Notes: generated by a model from the sequence alone, not told the origin. A stretch of DNA of 46,208 nt from Hyphococcus sp. (GCA_021776245.1 JAJFGF010000009.1:1-46208), one strand, 5' to 3'. Positions 26,447 through 36,026 are shown, counted from the stretch's first letter. Translations and numbers: made by a program.

Positions 26447-26998
26447 ATGACCCATCCAGTGTTCACTCATCGTCTGGCGGAAAACTCCGATATCCCGGCC
26501 ATCATCGCGCTCATGCAGGCGTCAATTGCAGAAAATATGAAAGACTTTCTCTCAGCAGAGGAAATCAAAGCCGCCCAGGAAACCATGGGGCTCGATACGA
26601 CATTAATCGAAGACCAGACCTATTTCATGATCGAGACCGTTTGTGACGGTGAGACAGTCGCCGTTGGTTGCGGCGGCTGGGGTAAGCGCCGGACGCTTTA
26701 TGGCGGCGATCACACAAAGGGGCGCGATGACAGCTTTGCGGACGCCGCCACCGACGCTGCGCGTATCCGTGCGATGTATACGCATCCTGACTGGACGCGG
26801 CAGGGGATCGGCGCGTTGCTGCTTGAGCTCGGCGAGAACGCCGCACGCGATGCTGGCTTTAGAACAATAGAGCTTGGCTCGACTCTGCCGGGCGAACCGC
26901 TGTATCGGGCCAAAGGCTACAGGGAATTTGATCGTGTGATTGAAGTTGCCGCGAATGGATCAAGAAACACGATTATCTCGATGCGCAAGACGCTGTAG
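26447..26998 (+). CDS. GNAT family N-acetyltransferase
   Basis: 183 residues. The acetyl-CoA pyrophosphate loop (motif A) reads RAMYTHPDWTRQGIGALLLELGENAAR, with Q-G-I-G as the Q/RxxGxG/A variant. The following strand, GFRTIELGSTLPGEPLYRAKGYREFDR, carries the conserved aromatic and Gly-Tyr of motif B. The substrate is unknown. It converges with the DUF4286 gene, and the two stops are two bases apart. Confidence 0.9.
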   Translation: MTHPVFTHRLAENSDIPAIIALMQASIAENMKDFLSAEEIKAAQETMGLDTTLIEDQTYFMIETVCDGETVAVGCGGWGKRRTLYGGDHTKGRDDSFADAATDAARIRAMYTHPDWTRQGIGALLLELGENAARDAGFRTIELGSTLPGEPLYRAKGYREFDRVIEVAANGSRNTIISMRKTL

Positions 26999-27000
26999 AC

Positions 27001-27315
27001 CTACGACGGCGCGCCGGAAAAAAGAATTCTTCGCTTCGCGCTGATCCTGTCGCCGAACCGCCTGACACCGTCGGCGCGCATCTCCAATGCGGGCCCCGCC
27101 AGATACGCCTCCATCGCCGCCCGATCGCGCAGGCGATAGTGACAGGTGATTTCGTTTTTATTTTCGGAATTGAAAAACAACGCTGCTGACTGAAACCCGT
27201 CGAATGTCAGCATTTCGTCCATATGCGGCCGCAGCCAGGAGAGATAATCGTCCCGCGCTTCCGGTGCGACTTCGATGACGACTTCGTAGAGGATTGTCGA
27301 ATCTATTGTTTTCAT
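27001..27315 (-). CDS. DUF4286 family protein
   Basis: 104 residues. A ferredoxin-like alpha/beta fold is suggested by ILYEVVIEVAPEARDDYLSWLRPHMDEML, FDGFQSAALFF and ITCHYRLRDRAAMEAYLAGPALEMRADGVRRF, which is the pattern of DUF4286. The function is not established. It is divergent from the TonB-dependent receptor, with about 107 bases between them. Confidence 0.8.
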   Translation of the reverse strand: MKTIDSTILYEVVIEVAPEARDDYLSWLRPHMDEMLTFDGFQSAALFFNSENKNEITCHYRLRDRAAMEAYLAGPALEMRADGVRRFGDRISAKRRILFSGAPS

Positions 27316-27422
27316 TGATAAACCTCTGTTGCAGAACGGGCATAGTCATTCACATTTTCTACTTTGTGGATGTTCTCTGTTCTTTTAACATGTAATATTA
27401 CTTCGTTACGCATGGGGACAAG

Positions 27423-30341
27423 ATGACGAAGTTTACCAGTTCGCCGTCATTAACGGCCAATTCTGCGGCGGCAAATCCAAACCGGCACCGCAGCTCATAC
27501 CTGACGACAATGTTACTGTCATCGACGGCGTCATTTGCAATGACCGCAGCCCATGCCAGTTCTTACGAAGTTGACGATATCAGCGTCTTCAATACGGTCA
27601 ATGTCGAGGATTATCTCAACACATTGCCGCAATTCGTCCCGAGTTTTGATTCGTCGTCGAACAATCCAGGCGATGGAAGCGCGCGGCTGAATTTGCGTGG
27701 CCTCGGCGCCGAGAGAACGCTGGTCCTGATTGACGGCCGGCGTTTTGCACCTTTCGGCGGCAGCAACATTATTGACGTCAATTCCATTCCGGCCGCGCTT
27801 GTCGAGCGTGTCGAAATTCTGACCGGTGAACGTGCGGCGCGCTATGGGTCAGGCGCGATCGGCGGCATTGTCAATTTTGTGTTGAAGGATGACTTTGAAG
27901 GCGTCGAGCTTAACGCTTCGCACGAACTATCCGCTGCAGGCTGGGACGCAAATACAACCAACATCTCGTTGGCCGTTGGCGGCAATTTCGGTGATGGCCG
28001 CGGAAAAACAAGCTTCCTTGCATCCTACACCAACCGTGAATCATTATTGCAGGGCAAAAGGGAGTTTTCGCAAACCACGCTCACGGATCCGGGCCCAAAC
28101 GGGACGGCGCTTATTGAAACGGGATCACTTATTACCACTCTCAGCGCCCGGTTGCGTAATATCGATTCAAATAACTTTGGGCTAACAAATCTGGGCATTA
28201 ACCCCGGCTCTCCACTGCCGTCGACAAATGCAAATTTCCCGTCAAATTTCTTCATCGAGGATCTGGACCCGGCATGCGGCGCCAACAACGCCAATCAGTG
28301 TTCGGGCGTACACATAGGTTTGGATGGGCAGACAGTTCTCGGATTTCGTTCCGCCGGTCCGAACATCGATTTATATAATTATGCGCCTTCAAATTACCTG
28401 CGTCTGCCGCAGGAACGTTATAATATTGCGGGCTTTGCATCCTATGAAATAAACGATCACATTGAAGCCTATATGCGCGGGCTGTTTGCAAATACGGCTA
28501 CTGCAACGCAACTTGCACCAACGCCTGCAAATCTATTACTGACCGTTAATCTCGACAGCCCGTTCCTGACGGCTAATTCGATTTTGCTAAACTTGATCTC
28601 CGGCTCAAGGGCAAATCTCGGCAATGGAACGGCGCTTCTTCGTATCGGAAAGCGCTACGAGGAATCCGGATTCCGGCGTTCGGCGCATGACAAGACAACG
28701 TTTCAATTGGCGACCGGTCTTCGCGGCGACCTTAACGACGTCTGGTCTTACGATTCCTATTTTGGCTTCTCTCGATCAACCAACTCTGAGATTTTCGGTG
28801 GAAACATATCGCGGTCTGCCGTGCAGGCGGCTTTGCTTTGCGATGGCGGACCGACGGCAGTGGCAAGTGGTTGCGCGGCGCCGGCGCTCAATCTTTTTGG
28901 CGGGTCAGGTTCAATTTCGCCTGCCGCAGCAGCTTTTATATCGCGCAGGGCAATCACGGTAACTGAAGTTGAAGAGATTCAATGGGTCGGTACGCTTGCG
29001 GGTGATCTTGACAGCATTCGTACGCCATGGGCGGCCTCGGGCGCTGCAGTTGTTTTCGGCCTTGAATATCGTGAGATGTTTGCCAACAGCATACCGGACT
29101 CGGTTCTGGGCCCAGACGTAATCGGATTTAATCAAACCCTTCCGGTCCGGGGGCGATACGATGTTTACGAAGCGTTTGGCGAGGTGACGATTCCTGTTAT
29201 TAGCGGCGTCACCTTTATTGACAGTTTTTCGATCAATGGGGCCTATCGCTATTCCGACTATTCCATTTCAAATGTCGGCGGCGTTCATACATTTTCGGTT
29301 GGTGGCGACTGGTCGCCTATTCCGGAACTGCATTTCCGCGCTCAATTCCAACGCACAGCTCGGGCGCCGAATATCAGCGAGTTGTTTAGCCAGGAAACCA
29401 ACTTCTTTCCTGGCGTTTCGGACCCCTGTTTAGCCGGTGGTGGATTTGCACCGCCTTCGCCAGTAACTGTATCTACTTGTATCGCGGCTGGTGTTCCTGC
29501 GGCGGTGATCGGGACGATATTCCTCCCGCACTCGCAAGTGCAAGTCTTTAAAGGGGGAAACCCAAATCTATTCCAGGAGACAGCCGATACGCTGACAATC
29601 GGCATGATTTGGCGGCCGGAAATTATCGATGGCTTGGAGTTGCGAGTCGATTATTATGATATTGATGTGGATGCCGCGATCGGGCCGATCCCGCTGCAAA
29701 CAGTGCTCAATGAATGTCATATAGTGGGCATTCAAGAAGCGTGCGATTTACTCATCGGCGCGCGCGATCCGACGAACGGACTTCTCGGCGTCAACGGCTT
29801 TATTCCAAGGCTCGGCGCGGTCAATATTGGCAATATCCAGGCGCGAGGAATTGATTTTGACTTGGGGTACAGCATTGGCGCCCTAGGCGGTACACTGAAC
29901 GCGAACTATGTTGGTTCTTACACACTGAAATCGACCAGCCGAGCGTCACCACTGGGTCTTGTTGTTGAATGTGCAGGCGCTTTTGCCGGTTTCTGCGGTG
30001 AGCCGAATCCCAAATATAAACACGCGGCGCAAATTGGTTATGAAAAAGGGCCGCTGTCCGTAAATTTTCGCTGGCGGTATCTTAGTGGCGTTACTGTGGA
30101 GACATCATTTGCAGGATTCGTCAGCGATCTCTCCGACCATATTAATTCGGCAAACTATATCGATGTTGAAACGCAGTATTCGCTGCGAAATAATCTGGAT
30201 ATCTCCCTCGGAGTGCGGAACATCACCGGAGAAACGCCGCCGATATTGGGCTCAACCGTCGCGGAGCAAGCCAACACCTGGCCGGCGACCTATGAACATT
30301 TGGGGCGTCAGGTGTTCTTTGGGGCCTCGCTGCGCTTTTAA
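27423..30341 (+). CDS. TonB-dependent outer-membrane receptor with shortened plug
   Basis: 972 residues with a GGGGACA ribosome-binding site. The signal peptide ends near ATAAHA (about residue 45). The plug domain then begins at VEDYLNTLPQFVPSFDSSSNNPGDGSARLNLRGLGAERTLVLIDGRR. It continues with the typical ALVERVEILTGERAARYGSGAIGGIVNFVLK. The 22-strand barrel ends in the canonical terminal Phe (GASLRF). Proteins of this subfamily normally carry a TonB box and a V-T-G-S-R-I first strand between the signal peptide and VEDYL. Here only about 15 residues separate them and neither motif is present. The substrate is unknown. Its stop overlaps that of the convergent His/Asp-rich gene by four bases. 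Confidence 0.92.
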   Translation: MTKFTSSPSLTANSAAANPNRHRSSYLTTMLLSSTASFAMTAAHASSYEVDDISVFNTVNVEDYLNTLPQFVPSFDSSSNNPGDGSARLNLRGLGAERTLVLIDGRRFAPFGGSNIIDVNSIPAALVERVEILTGERAARYGSGAIGGIVNFVLKDDFEGVELNASHELSAAGWDANTTNISLAVGGNFGDGRGKTSFLASYTNRESLLQGKREFSQTTLTDPGPNGTALIETGSLITTLSARLRNIDSNNFGLTNLGINPGSPLPSTNANFPSNFFIEDLDPACGANNANQCSGVHIGLDGQTVLGFRSAGPNIDLYNYAPSNYLRLPQERYNIAGFASYEINDHIEAYMRGLFANTATATQLAPTPANLLLTVNLDSPFLTANSILLNLISGSRANLGNGTALLRIGKRYEESGFRRSAHDKTTFQLATGLRGDLNDVWSYDSYFGFSRSTNSEIFGGNISRSAVQAALLCDGGPTAVASGCAAPALNLFGGSGSISPAAAAFISRRAITVTEVEEIQWVGTLAGDLDSIRTPWAASGAAVVFGLEYREMFANSIPDSVLGPDVIGFNQTLPVRGRYDVYEAFGEVTIPVISGVTFIDSFSINGAYRYSDYSISNVGGVHTFSVGGDWSPIPELHFRAQFQRTARAPNISELFSQETNFFPGVSDPCLAGGGFAPPSPVTVSTCIAAGVPAAVIGTIFLPHSQVQVFKGGNPNLFQETADTLTIGMIWRPEIIDGLELRVDYYDIDVDAAIGPIPLQTVLNECHIVGIQEACDLLIGARDPTNGLLGVNGFIPRLGAVNIGNIQARGIDFDLGYSIGALGGTLNANYVGSYTLKSTSRASPLGLVVECAGAFAGFCGEPNPKYKHAAQIGYEKGPLSVNFRWRYLSGVTVETSFAGFVSDLSDHINSANYIDVETQYSLRNNLDISLGVRNITGETPPILGSTVAEQANTWPATYEHLGRQVFFGASLRF

Positions 30342-31144
30342 AGCTTACGCTCTATCATCCCCGGCGGGCCAATAATATCCTTCAAGGCTTCTTCGCAGCC
30401 ATCATCAACAAACGCCACGTCGTCGATCAAAAATCTTAAAACCTTTTTCGCTTCGGCGCCGTCTTTGCTGCGCATGCTGAGTGAAACTTTGCTGGCGCGT
30501 TCGCCAAGATAATATGCGCCCGCCATATGCCGCCACCGCACTGTATCTTTGGTCCATTCAAAATCTACTTTTGCCGGCGCAAGTTTTACGCCCGCATCCG
30601 TCCAGCCATTGATGGTGAGTTCAAACGGCTCGCCTTCCTTGCCGCCGGTGGGATAGATCGCCATGGCGACGACGCAGACCGGCGCTGCAAACGTAATTTC
30701 CAGCGGCGCATTGAGATAATCAAGATATCCGGCGGCAAATTTGCCGCTTGGCGCTGCTTCATAAGTGCACATTGAGTCATATTGAAAATGGCGTTGACCT
30801 TCGCAGATTTGCCGCGTCAGGCCATCAGCGAATGTAACCCCAAACGCCTCATGATAGGCCGCGCCGATGTCGTCGCCATGGGCGCCGGGCGGCGTTTCGA
30901 ATGTGATGACGGCATATGGCGGATCGTCTGAGGCTTTCGCCGCGTCGCCCACAAGTGAGATGGAACCTGTTTCGGTCGCCGGATTGGTGTCGCGATCCGG
31001 ATCGGCGCCGATGCCATTTTCGTGCACCTGATGATCGCCATGATCATGAGCGCTCGCCGAGCCATCGTCATGGGGATGCGCTGAAGCGCTTGCGATTGCA
31101 AACAACGCCGCGCCGAAAGCTGGACAGGCAATATTGCGGTTCAT
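30338..31144 (-). CDS. Exported His/Asp-rich protein of unknown function
   Basis: 268 residues from the ATG at 31144; another ATG lies two codons upstream, and the frame is open back to 31225. A signal peptide (MNRNIACPAFGAALFAIASASA) is followed by the histidine- and aspartate-rich stretch HPHDDGSASAHDHGDHQVHE, a likely metal-binding segment. The rest looks like a beta-sandwich, with FETPPGAHGDDIGAAYHEAFGVTFADGL, LEITFAAPVCVVAMAIYPTGGKEGEPFELTINGW and FLIDDVAFVDDGCEE. This pattern is seen in exported galactose-binding-like domains. I do not recognise a named family. It converges on the upstream TonB-dependent receptor. Confidence 0.75.
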   Translation of the reverse strand: MNRNIACPAFGAALFAIASASAHPHDDGSASAHDHGDHQVHENGIGADPDRDTNPATETGSISLVGDAAKASDDPPYAVITFETPPGAHGDDIGAAYHEAFGVTFADGLTRQICEGQRHFQYDSMCTYEAAPSGKFAAGYLDYLNAPLEITFAAPVCVVAMAIYPTGGKEGEPFELTINGWTDAGVKLAPAKVDFEWTKDTVRWRHMAGAYYLGERASKVSLSMRSKDGAEAKKVLRFLIDDVAFVDDGCEEALKDIIGPPGMIERKL

Positions 31145-31365
31145 GAGCATTCCCCGAGGGCATAATACACTGGCATGGCGGCGCGTCCAACTCTTCGAGG
31201 GTTGAGGAAAACGCTTGATTTCCATTGCCTATTCCGGTGCGAAGGATTTTCGCCGAAAAGTGATCCGATTTCCTGCGGGTGGAAGGCGTCATGCGACGAA
31301 TGGCGGTTGACGGGGCTTGCGTCGCCGGTGCTAATTCGCGCGGGCAATAAAATGAGGGGTTTTTG

Positions 31366-33033
31366 ATGTTAAAGCGAAACAACGCCTTTTTGGCGGGCGC
31401 GTGGTTGGCGCTTTCCGCCTGCGCCAATATAGCGGCGCCAGTTGATCCTGCTGCGGTTGCTGCGGCGGCAATAGTTTCCGGGAAATTGACTGAGGCGGCG
31501 CGCATTGAAGGAGATGTCGCTTACCTCGCGGACGATGCGCGCGAAGGCCGGGAAGCGGGAACACGCGGCTATGAAAGCGCTGCTCACTATGTCGCTGCCC
31601 GCTTTGCTGCAATTGGCCTTGAGCCTGCGGGAGATGATGGCTGGTTTCAACAGGTGCCCTTGCGCGCTGCGACGCCGGTGTTGGAAGCTGCGGCGGTATC
31701 GATCACGGACGCCGGCGGCGAAACGACAACGCTGACGCATCTCGATGACTTTCGCGTGTTTCCATCGCTTGATGCTGCTTCGTTCGACATAAATGCGCCA
31801 GCGGTTTTCGTCGGCTTTGGCGTTTATGCGCCGGACGCAGGGCATGATGATTATGAAGGTCTCGATCTTAACGGAAAAATCGCCGTCTATTTTCAAGGCG
31901 CGCCGGATTTTTTTGACAGTGAACAGCGCGCGCATTTTGGTTCCGGCGGGGCAAAATCAAAAGAAGCTGCTGCGCGCGGCGCCATTGGGACGATCTCGCT
32001 GATGAACAGCGAGCGCCAGCAACGCACGCCCTGGGAACGCTTTATCGCCAATCCTTCGCGCATTTCCATGACATGGGTTAGCCCGGACGGGCGAGCGGAT
32101 ATTTCGGGCCCGGGCATCAGGGGCAGCGCGGTTTTGCATCCTGACAAGGCAGAGATGCTGTTCGAGGGCGCAGCGAGAACCTATTCAGAAATGCTCGCGG
32201 AAGCCGATGAGGAAGGCGTCGCACCAAGCGGTTTTGACCTTGCCGTAACGGTTTCAATGGCAGGCGCCATCTCCCGGCGCGATGTGACAAGTCCAAACAT
32301 TGCTGGCGTCATTTCCGGCGCCGATCCAGTGTTAAAACATGAATATGTCGTTCTGACGGCGCATCTCGATCACACAGGTGTTAATCAGCGCCTGGTCGAT
32401 GAAGGAAAAGACGGCCTTCACAACGGCGCCATGGACAATGCCCTTGGCGTCGCGACGATGCTGGAAGTTGCGAACCAGCTGACGCAGGGCGAGCCGCCCG
32501 CCCGCAGCATTATCGTTCTGGCGGTTACGGCGGAAGAAAAAGGCCTGCTCGGCGCAGATTATTTTGCGCATTTTCCAACTGTCGCGAAAGAAAATATTGT
32601 CGCCAATGTCAATCTCGATATGCCGGTGATGCTTCATTCGTTTAACGACATCGTCGCCTTTGGCGCCGAACATTCCTCGCTCGGACCAATTGCCGATGCG
32701 GCGGTCGCCGCCGCCGGGCTGAAGCTGTCGCCGGACCCATTCCCGCAGCTGGGCGTTTTCACGCGCTCGGATCATTATCGTTTTGTCGAACAGGGCGTAC
32801 CGGCGGTTTATCTGTTTCCCGGGTTCGGCAATGGCGGTGAAGAAAAATTCAATCAGTTTATGGCCGAGCACTATCACAAGCCGAGCGATGATCTTTCCCT
32901 GCCGATCCTTTATGATGATGCGGCCCGGTTTGCTGACGTGAATTACCGGATCGCATTGGCGATAGCGCAAAGCCCGGTGCGGCCTTTTTGGAATGAAGGC
33001 GATTTCTTCGGCGATCTTTTCGCCGGCGAATAA
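31366..33033 (+). CDS. Lipoprotein M28-family zinc peptidase with PA-domain insertion
   Basis: 555 residues from the ATG at 31366; a TTG lies one codon earlier. A lipoprotein signal with lipobox LSAC is followed at about 120-290 by a protease-associated (PA) domain. The M28 core has the zinc ligands His in VLTAHLDHTG, Asp in GAMDNALGVATMLEVA, Glu-Glu in AVTAEEKGLLGADYF, Asp in NVNLDMPV and the C-terminal His in RSDHYRFVEQGVPAVYLFPGF. It is an aminopeptidase, probably acting in the periplasm or at the outer membrane. The nearby receptor makes a peptide-scavenging role plausible, but not proven. Confidence 0.93.
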   Translation: MLKRNNAFLAGAWLALSACANIAAPVDPAAVAAAAIVSGKLTEAARIEGDVAYLADDAREGREAGTRGYESAAHYVAARFAAIGLEPAGDDGWFQQVPLRAATPVLEAAAVSITDAGGETTTLTHLDDFRVFPSLDAASFDINAPAVFVGFGVYAPDAGHDDYEGLDLNGKIAVYFQGAPDFFDSEQRAHFGSGGAKSKEAAARGAIGTISLMNSERQQRTPWERFIANPSRISMTWVSPDGRADISGPGIRGSAVLHPDKAEMLFEGAARTYSEMLAEADEEGVAPSGFDLAVTVSMAGAISRRDVTSPNIAGVISGADPVLKHEYVVLTAHLDHTGVNQRLVDEGKDGLHNGAMDNALGVATMLEVANQLTQGEPPARSIIVLAVTAEEKGLLGADYFAHFPTVAKENIVANVNLDMPVMLHSFNDIVAFGAEHSSLGPIADAAVAAAGLKLSPDPFPQLGVFTRSDHYRFVEQGVPAVYLFPGFGNGGEEKFNQFMAEHYHKPSDDLSLPILYDDAARFADVNYRIALAIAQSPVRPFWNEGDFFGDLFAGE

Positions 33034-33213
33034 AGCCGGTTGCGACCGGGGCGGCGGGCGGCAAAAGCGCCGGGCGAAGTTGACGATGTCGTCAACGAGA
33101 TCCGTTTGGCGGCTTCGCTGTCAATCTTTCGCGCAATAGGTTGCGCAGCAACGAATCTGGATCATGTGGTGATTTTTATTCATCGCCCAATGATCCAGAC
33201 CCGCCTTTTTAAA

Positions 33214-33927
33214 TCAGTTGATCTCGTAAATGATCGTTACATTTGCGGTCACGACCGATTCGCCGGCCTGAATCGGAACCGATGAGTCAGAGACGGCTTC
33301 CATCCGCATCATGCGGGGCTGCGGCGACGGCGCAGAGGCGTAGCCGTCATTAATCGTCAGCATGGATCCTAAACGAACGCCTGCGGCCGCAGTCAACAGT
33401 TCCGCCGTGGCGCGCGCCCTTGCGACGGCGTCTTTGCGGGCGTCATCCTGCAAGGGCTTCGGATTTGCAAAAGTAAAGGAAATGCCGCCGAGAGAATTCG
33501 CGCCGGAGGCGACAGCCTGGTCAATGACTGCGCCTGCGCGGGAAAGGTCGCGCAATTTGACGGTGAGGTTGTTCGAAGCCGTATAGCCGAGCAGGGTCGG
33601 GTTCGAGCGATTGCGTTCGTAATCGTAGCGCGGGTTGATCGACAGGCCCGAGGTCTGGATATCGCGGTCTTCGACGCCAAGGTCCTTCAGTGTTGCAATT
33701 GTTTCGGTCATTGCAGCGGAATTGTCGCGCAGCGCCGCGGCGGCAGTCGCCCCGTCAGTGCGAACCCCGATAGACAGAACCGCCATGTCTGGCGCGGCGG
33801 CGGCTTCACCCTGACCGGTAACCGTGATCGTGCGCGGCGCGGTTTCGTTTTCCGCGCTGGCCTGGGGAAGCGTGCATGCCGTCAACGCGATGGCCGCGAC
33901 AATGATAAATGTGTTCTGGATGCTCAT
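33214..33927 (-). CDS. Periplasmic SIMPL-domain (DUF541) protein
   Basis: 237 residues from the ATG at 33927, preceded by AGGGAGAA; the frame is open upstream to 33978. The signal sequence ends at the lipobox-like LTAC or at ASA. The SIMPL domain is clear: RTITVTGQGEAAAAPDMAVLSIGVRTDG, LGVEDRDIQTSGLSINPRYDY, GYTASNNLTVKLRDL and DAVARARATAELLTAAAGVRLG. Family members (for example YggE/BP26) are exported proteins linked to oxidative stress or acting as antigens. No enzymatic activity is established. Confidence 0.92.
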   Translation of the reverse strand: MSIQNTFIIVAAIALTACTLPQASAENETAPRTITVTGQGEAAAAPDMAVLSIGVRTDGATAAAALRDNSAAMTETIATLKDLGVEDRDIQTSGLSINPRYDYERNRSNPTLLGYTASNNLTVKLRDLSRAGAVIDQAVASGANSLGGISFTFANPKPLQDDARKDAVARARATAELLTAAAGVRLGSMLTINDGYASAPSPQPRMMRMEAVSDSSVPIQAGESVVTANVTIIYEIN

Positions 33928-34101
33928 AAATTCTCCCTTGTTCGGTCTGACCAAATCGCAGCAAGGCGACAAAATCAAGGCATAATCATGGACGGTGAAA
34001 GACGGGGCTGGCGAAACGCCAAAATTCGCGAAAGTTAAGGGTTCATCAGCCCGACAATTGCTGATAAGAGGGCGCTCCCTTGAGGGCCCCTGGCTCCGGA
34101 A

Positions 34102-34178
34102 GGGCCTGTAGCTCAGTTGGTTAGAGCCGGCCGCTCATAACGGTCTGGTCGCTGGTTCGAGTCCAGCCGGGCCCACCA
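34102..34178 (+). tRNA. tRNA with CAU anticodon, probably tRNA-Ile2 (or Met)
   Basis: 77 bases with an encoded CCA. The acceptor stem GGGCCTG pairs with CGGGCCC (one G-U pair), the D-arm is GCTC/GAGC, the anticodon stem is GGCCG/CGGTC around the loop CTCATAA, and the T-arm is GCTGG-TTCGAGT-CCAGC. It lacks the C1-A72 mismatch of the initiator. The acceptor matches that of alphaproteobacterial isoleucine tRNAs as I recall them, which favours tRNA-Ile with a lysidine-modified CAU over elongator Met. Confidence 0.93.
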
Positions 34179-34344
34179 ATGTTTATTTGAATAATCGACG
34201 TTATTGAACCCGCCGGGCCGGTTCAAGTATTCTCTTGGCGCATACTTTCTTTTCTCAAATGACTATTGATATCCGCGTTGGGCCGGGAATCGAACCAGAG
34301 TAAGAGGGGAAAGACAAGACGCGAAAGAAAACAGGGACCGGCCA

Positions 34345-35625
34345 ATGTCGAAGAACATCTTCGCCGATAATCACGCCCGAAGCGTTGTGCCGGAAGCGGA
34401 GCTTGTCTCCGGCGTCACCCTTGCCGTGGTGCTGATCGGATTGATGCTGACCCTGCCGATGTTCGTGCTTGGCGGCGAAATGCTGACCGGGCTCGGTGCA
34501 AAGCAGGGGATCGCCGCGTTCTTTGTCGCCGGCCTGTTGCTGGCGGCGCTCGCCTCGGTCACCGGTATGATCGGCGCACGCACACGGCTGTCGACTTATT
34601 CAATCATCATTGCCCCTTTTGGAACCCTTGGCGCGAAAGCCCTTACTGCGCTTCTCACTACTGTCGCCGTGGGCTGGTTCGGCGTCACCGTCGGCTTTTT
34701 TGGCGAAGCCGTCGATGTTGCGCTGCGCGAGGTCGCGGGTGTGGAATATCCTGCATGGATTTACGGGCTTGCCGGCGGCGCGCTGATGACGGGCACGGTG
34801 CTGTTCGGCTTTAAGGGCATCGATTTTTTAAATCGCATCGCCGTGCCGCTGCTGGTGCTTGTTTTGCTCTGGTCCGGCGCCACGCTTGTCGGTCAGTCAT
34901 CTTTCGCTGAGTTGTGGAACATGCAGGGCCGGCCCGAGGCGTCGATCAAGACATTCGGGCTCGGCGTTTCCGCGCTTTTGGGAATCGCCGCCGCGCTGGC
35001 GGGCGGCATGCCGGATCTGATGCGCTTTGCCCGCACCGGGAAAGACGTGCTGGTCGCATGCTTTGTCAGTTTTGGGAGCCTGTCGATCGCGCTCACCATT
35101 CTGGCAGGCGCACCGGGTCTCGTCACCGGCAGTTCCGACTTCACTTCAAATCTCATCGCCATCGGGCTCGGCGCGCCGGCGCTGGCGACCCTGATCCTCG
35201 CAACCTGGACAACCAACATCATCAATCTGTACGCAGCCTCGCTCAGCCTTGGGCGGTTGATCGGCAACCGGCCCGACTGGATGCTCACTGTCGGCGCGGG
35301 CGCCGCCGGCGCCGCGTTCGCGCTCGCCGGCGTCACGCAATATTTTATCGGCGTCCTTTTTGTGATCGGCGCCATGGTGCCGCCCATCGCCGGCGTTTAC
35401 ATTGTCCATTATTTCCTGACGCACGAGGCCGGTGAAACAACCATGGTGAAACTGCGCCCCACCGCCGCGATCGCCTGGGCCCTTGGCGGCGCCGCCGCGT
35501 TCACAACGACGTTCACGGAGCTTTCCCTGACAACCGTTCCGGCGATTGACGCCTTTGCGGTTTCGGCGCTGGTTTACGCCGCGATCACGCTGGCGTTGGG
35601 GCGGCGCACGGCGGAGAAGAATTGA
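34345..35625 (+). CDS. NCS1-family purine/cytosine-type permease
   Basis: 426 residues with about 12 hydrophobic segments, the NCS1 (CodB-like) topology. It starts with a typical cytosolic N-terminus followed by VSGVTLAVVLIGLMLTLPMFVLGGEML. GARTRLSTYSIIIAPFGTLGAKALTALL and the GGMPDLMRFARTGKDVLVACFVSF segment match this family. It imports nucleobases, hydantoins or related cyclic amides with Na+ or H+. The substrate is not evident from sequence. The nearby hydantoinase-family and DUF917 genes suggest a cyclic amide or hydantoin-like substrate. It is transcribed towards those genes, with a decayed islet in between. Confidence 0.9.
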   Translation: MSKNIFADNHARSVVPEAELVSGVTLAVVLIGLMLTLPMFVLGGEMLTGLGAKQGIAAFFVAGLLLAALASVTGMIGARTRLSTYSIIIAPFGTLGAKALTALLTTVAVGWFGVTVGFFGEAVDVALREVAGVEYPAWIYGLAGGALMTGTVLFGFKGIDFLNRIAVPLLVLVLLWSGATLVGQSSFAELWNMQGRPEASIKTFGLGVSALLGIAAALAGGMPDLMRFARTGKDVLVACFVSFGSLSIALTILAGAPGLVTGSSDFTSNLIAIGLGAPALATLILATWTTNIINLYAASLSLGRLIGNRPDWMLTVGAGAAGAAFALAGVTQYFIGVLFVIGAMVPPIAGVYIVHYFLTHEAGETTMVKLRPTAAIAWALGGAAAFTTTFTELSLTTVPAIDAFAVSALVYAAITLALGRRTAEKN

Positions 35626-35653
35626 TGGCCGTTCAACGGATCGGTGATGATGA

Positions 35654-35863
35654 TCATCCGGAGATAAGCTTTTTGCGTTTGAGGTTTTCACATGCTTTGC
35701 GGATTTCGGTTTCGGGCTCGCCCAGTTCCGTCGCCAAATCTCTGTAAGAGAGCATTTTTTGGTCGCGCCGCGCCCGTTGAATCAGGCGCATGATGTCCGC
35801 CTCTAAGGCGGCGAGCTTTCCGGCGCCGCCTGCGCTGTCCTTAATGCTTCCGCCGGTCGACAT
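35654..35863 (-). CDS. Small putative winged-helix protein
   Basis: 69 residues from the ATG at 35863 (an overlapping GTG lies one codon before), with GGAAGGG upstream. The helical pattern LAALEADIMRLIQRARRDQKMLSYRDLATELGEPETEIRKACENLKRKKLISG looks like a winged helix: the second half is a helix-turn-helix followed by a charged helix. No named family is recognised. It converges on the permease gene. Confidence 0.55.
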   Translation of the reverse strand: MSTGGSIKDSAGGAGKLAALEADIMRLIQRARRDQKMLSYRDLATELGEPETEIRKACENLKRKKLISG

Positions 35864-36026
35864 CACGCCCTTCCGGTAAGGAATTTTTTTTCAATTTCCA
35901 AAAACCTAAGGCGCGCCGGCATGACGCCATCCTAGAATCGCCGCCGTAGAAAACACACCTGTTGTTGCGTATTACTTTCATATCAAAGAACCACAGCCGG
36001 AATTGTCGTATCGGTGTCAATTATGG

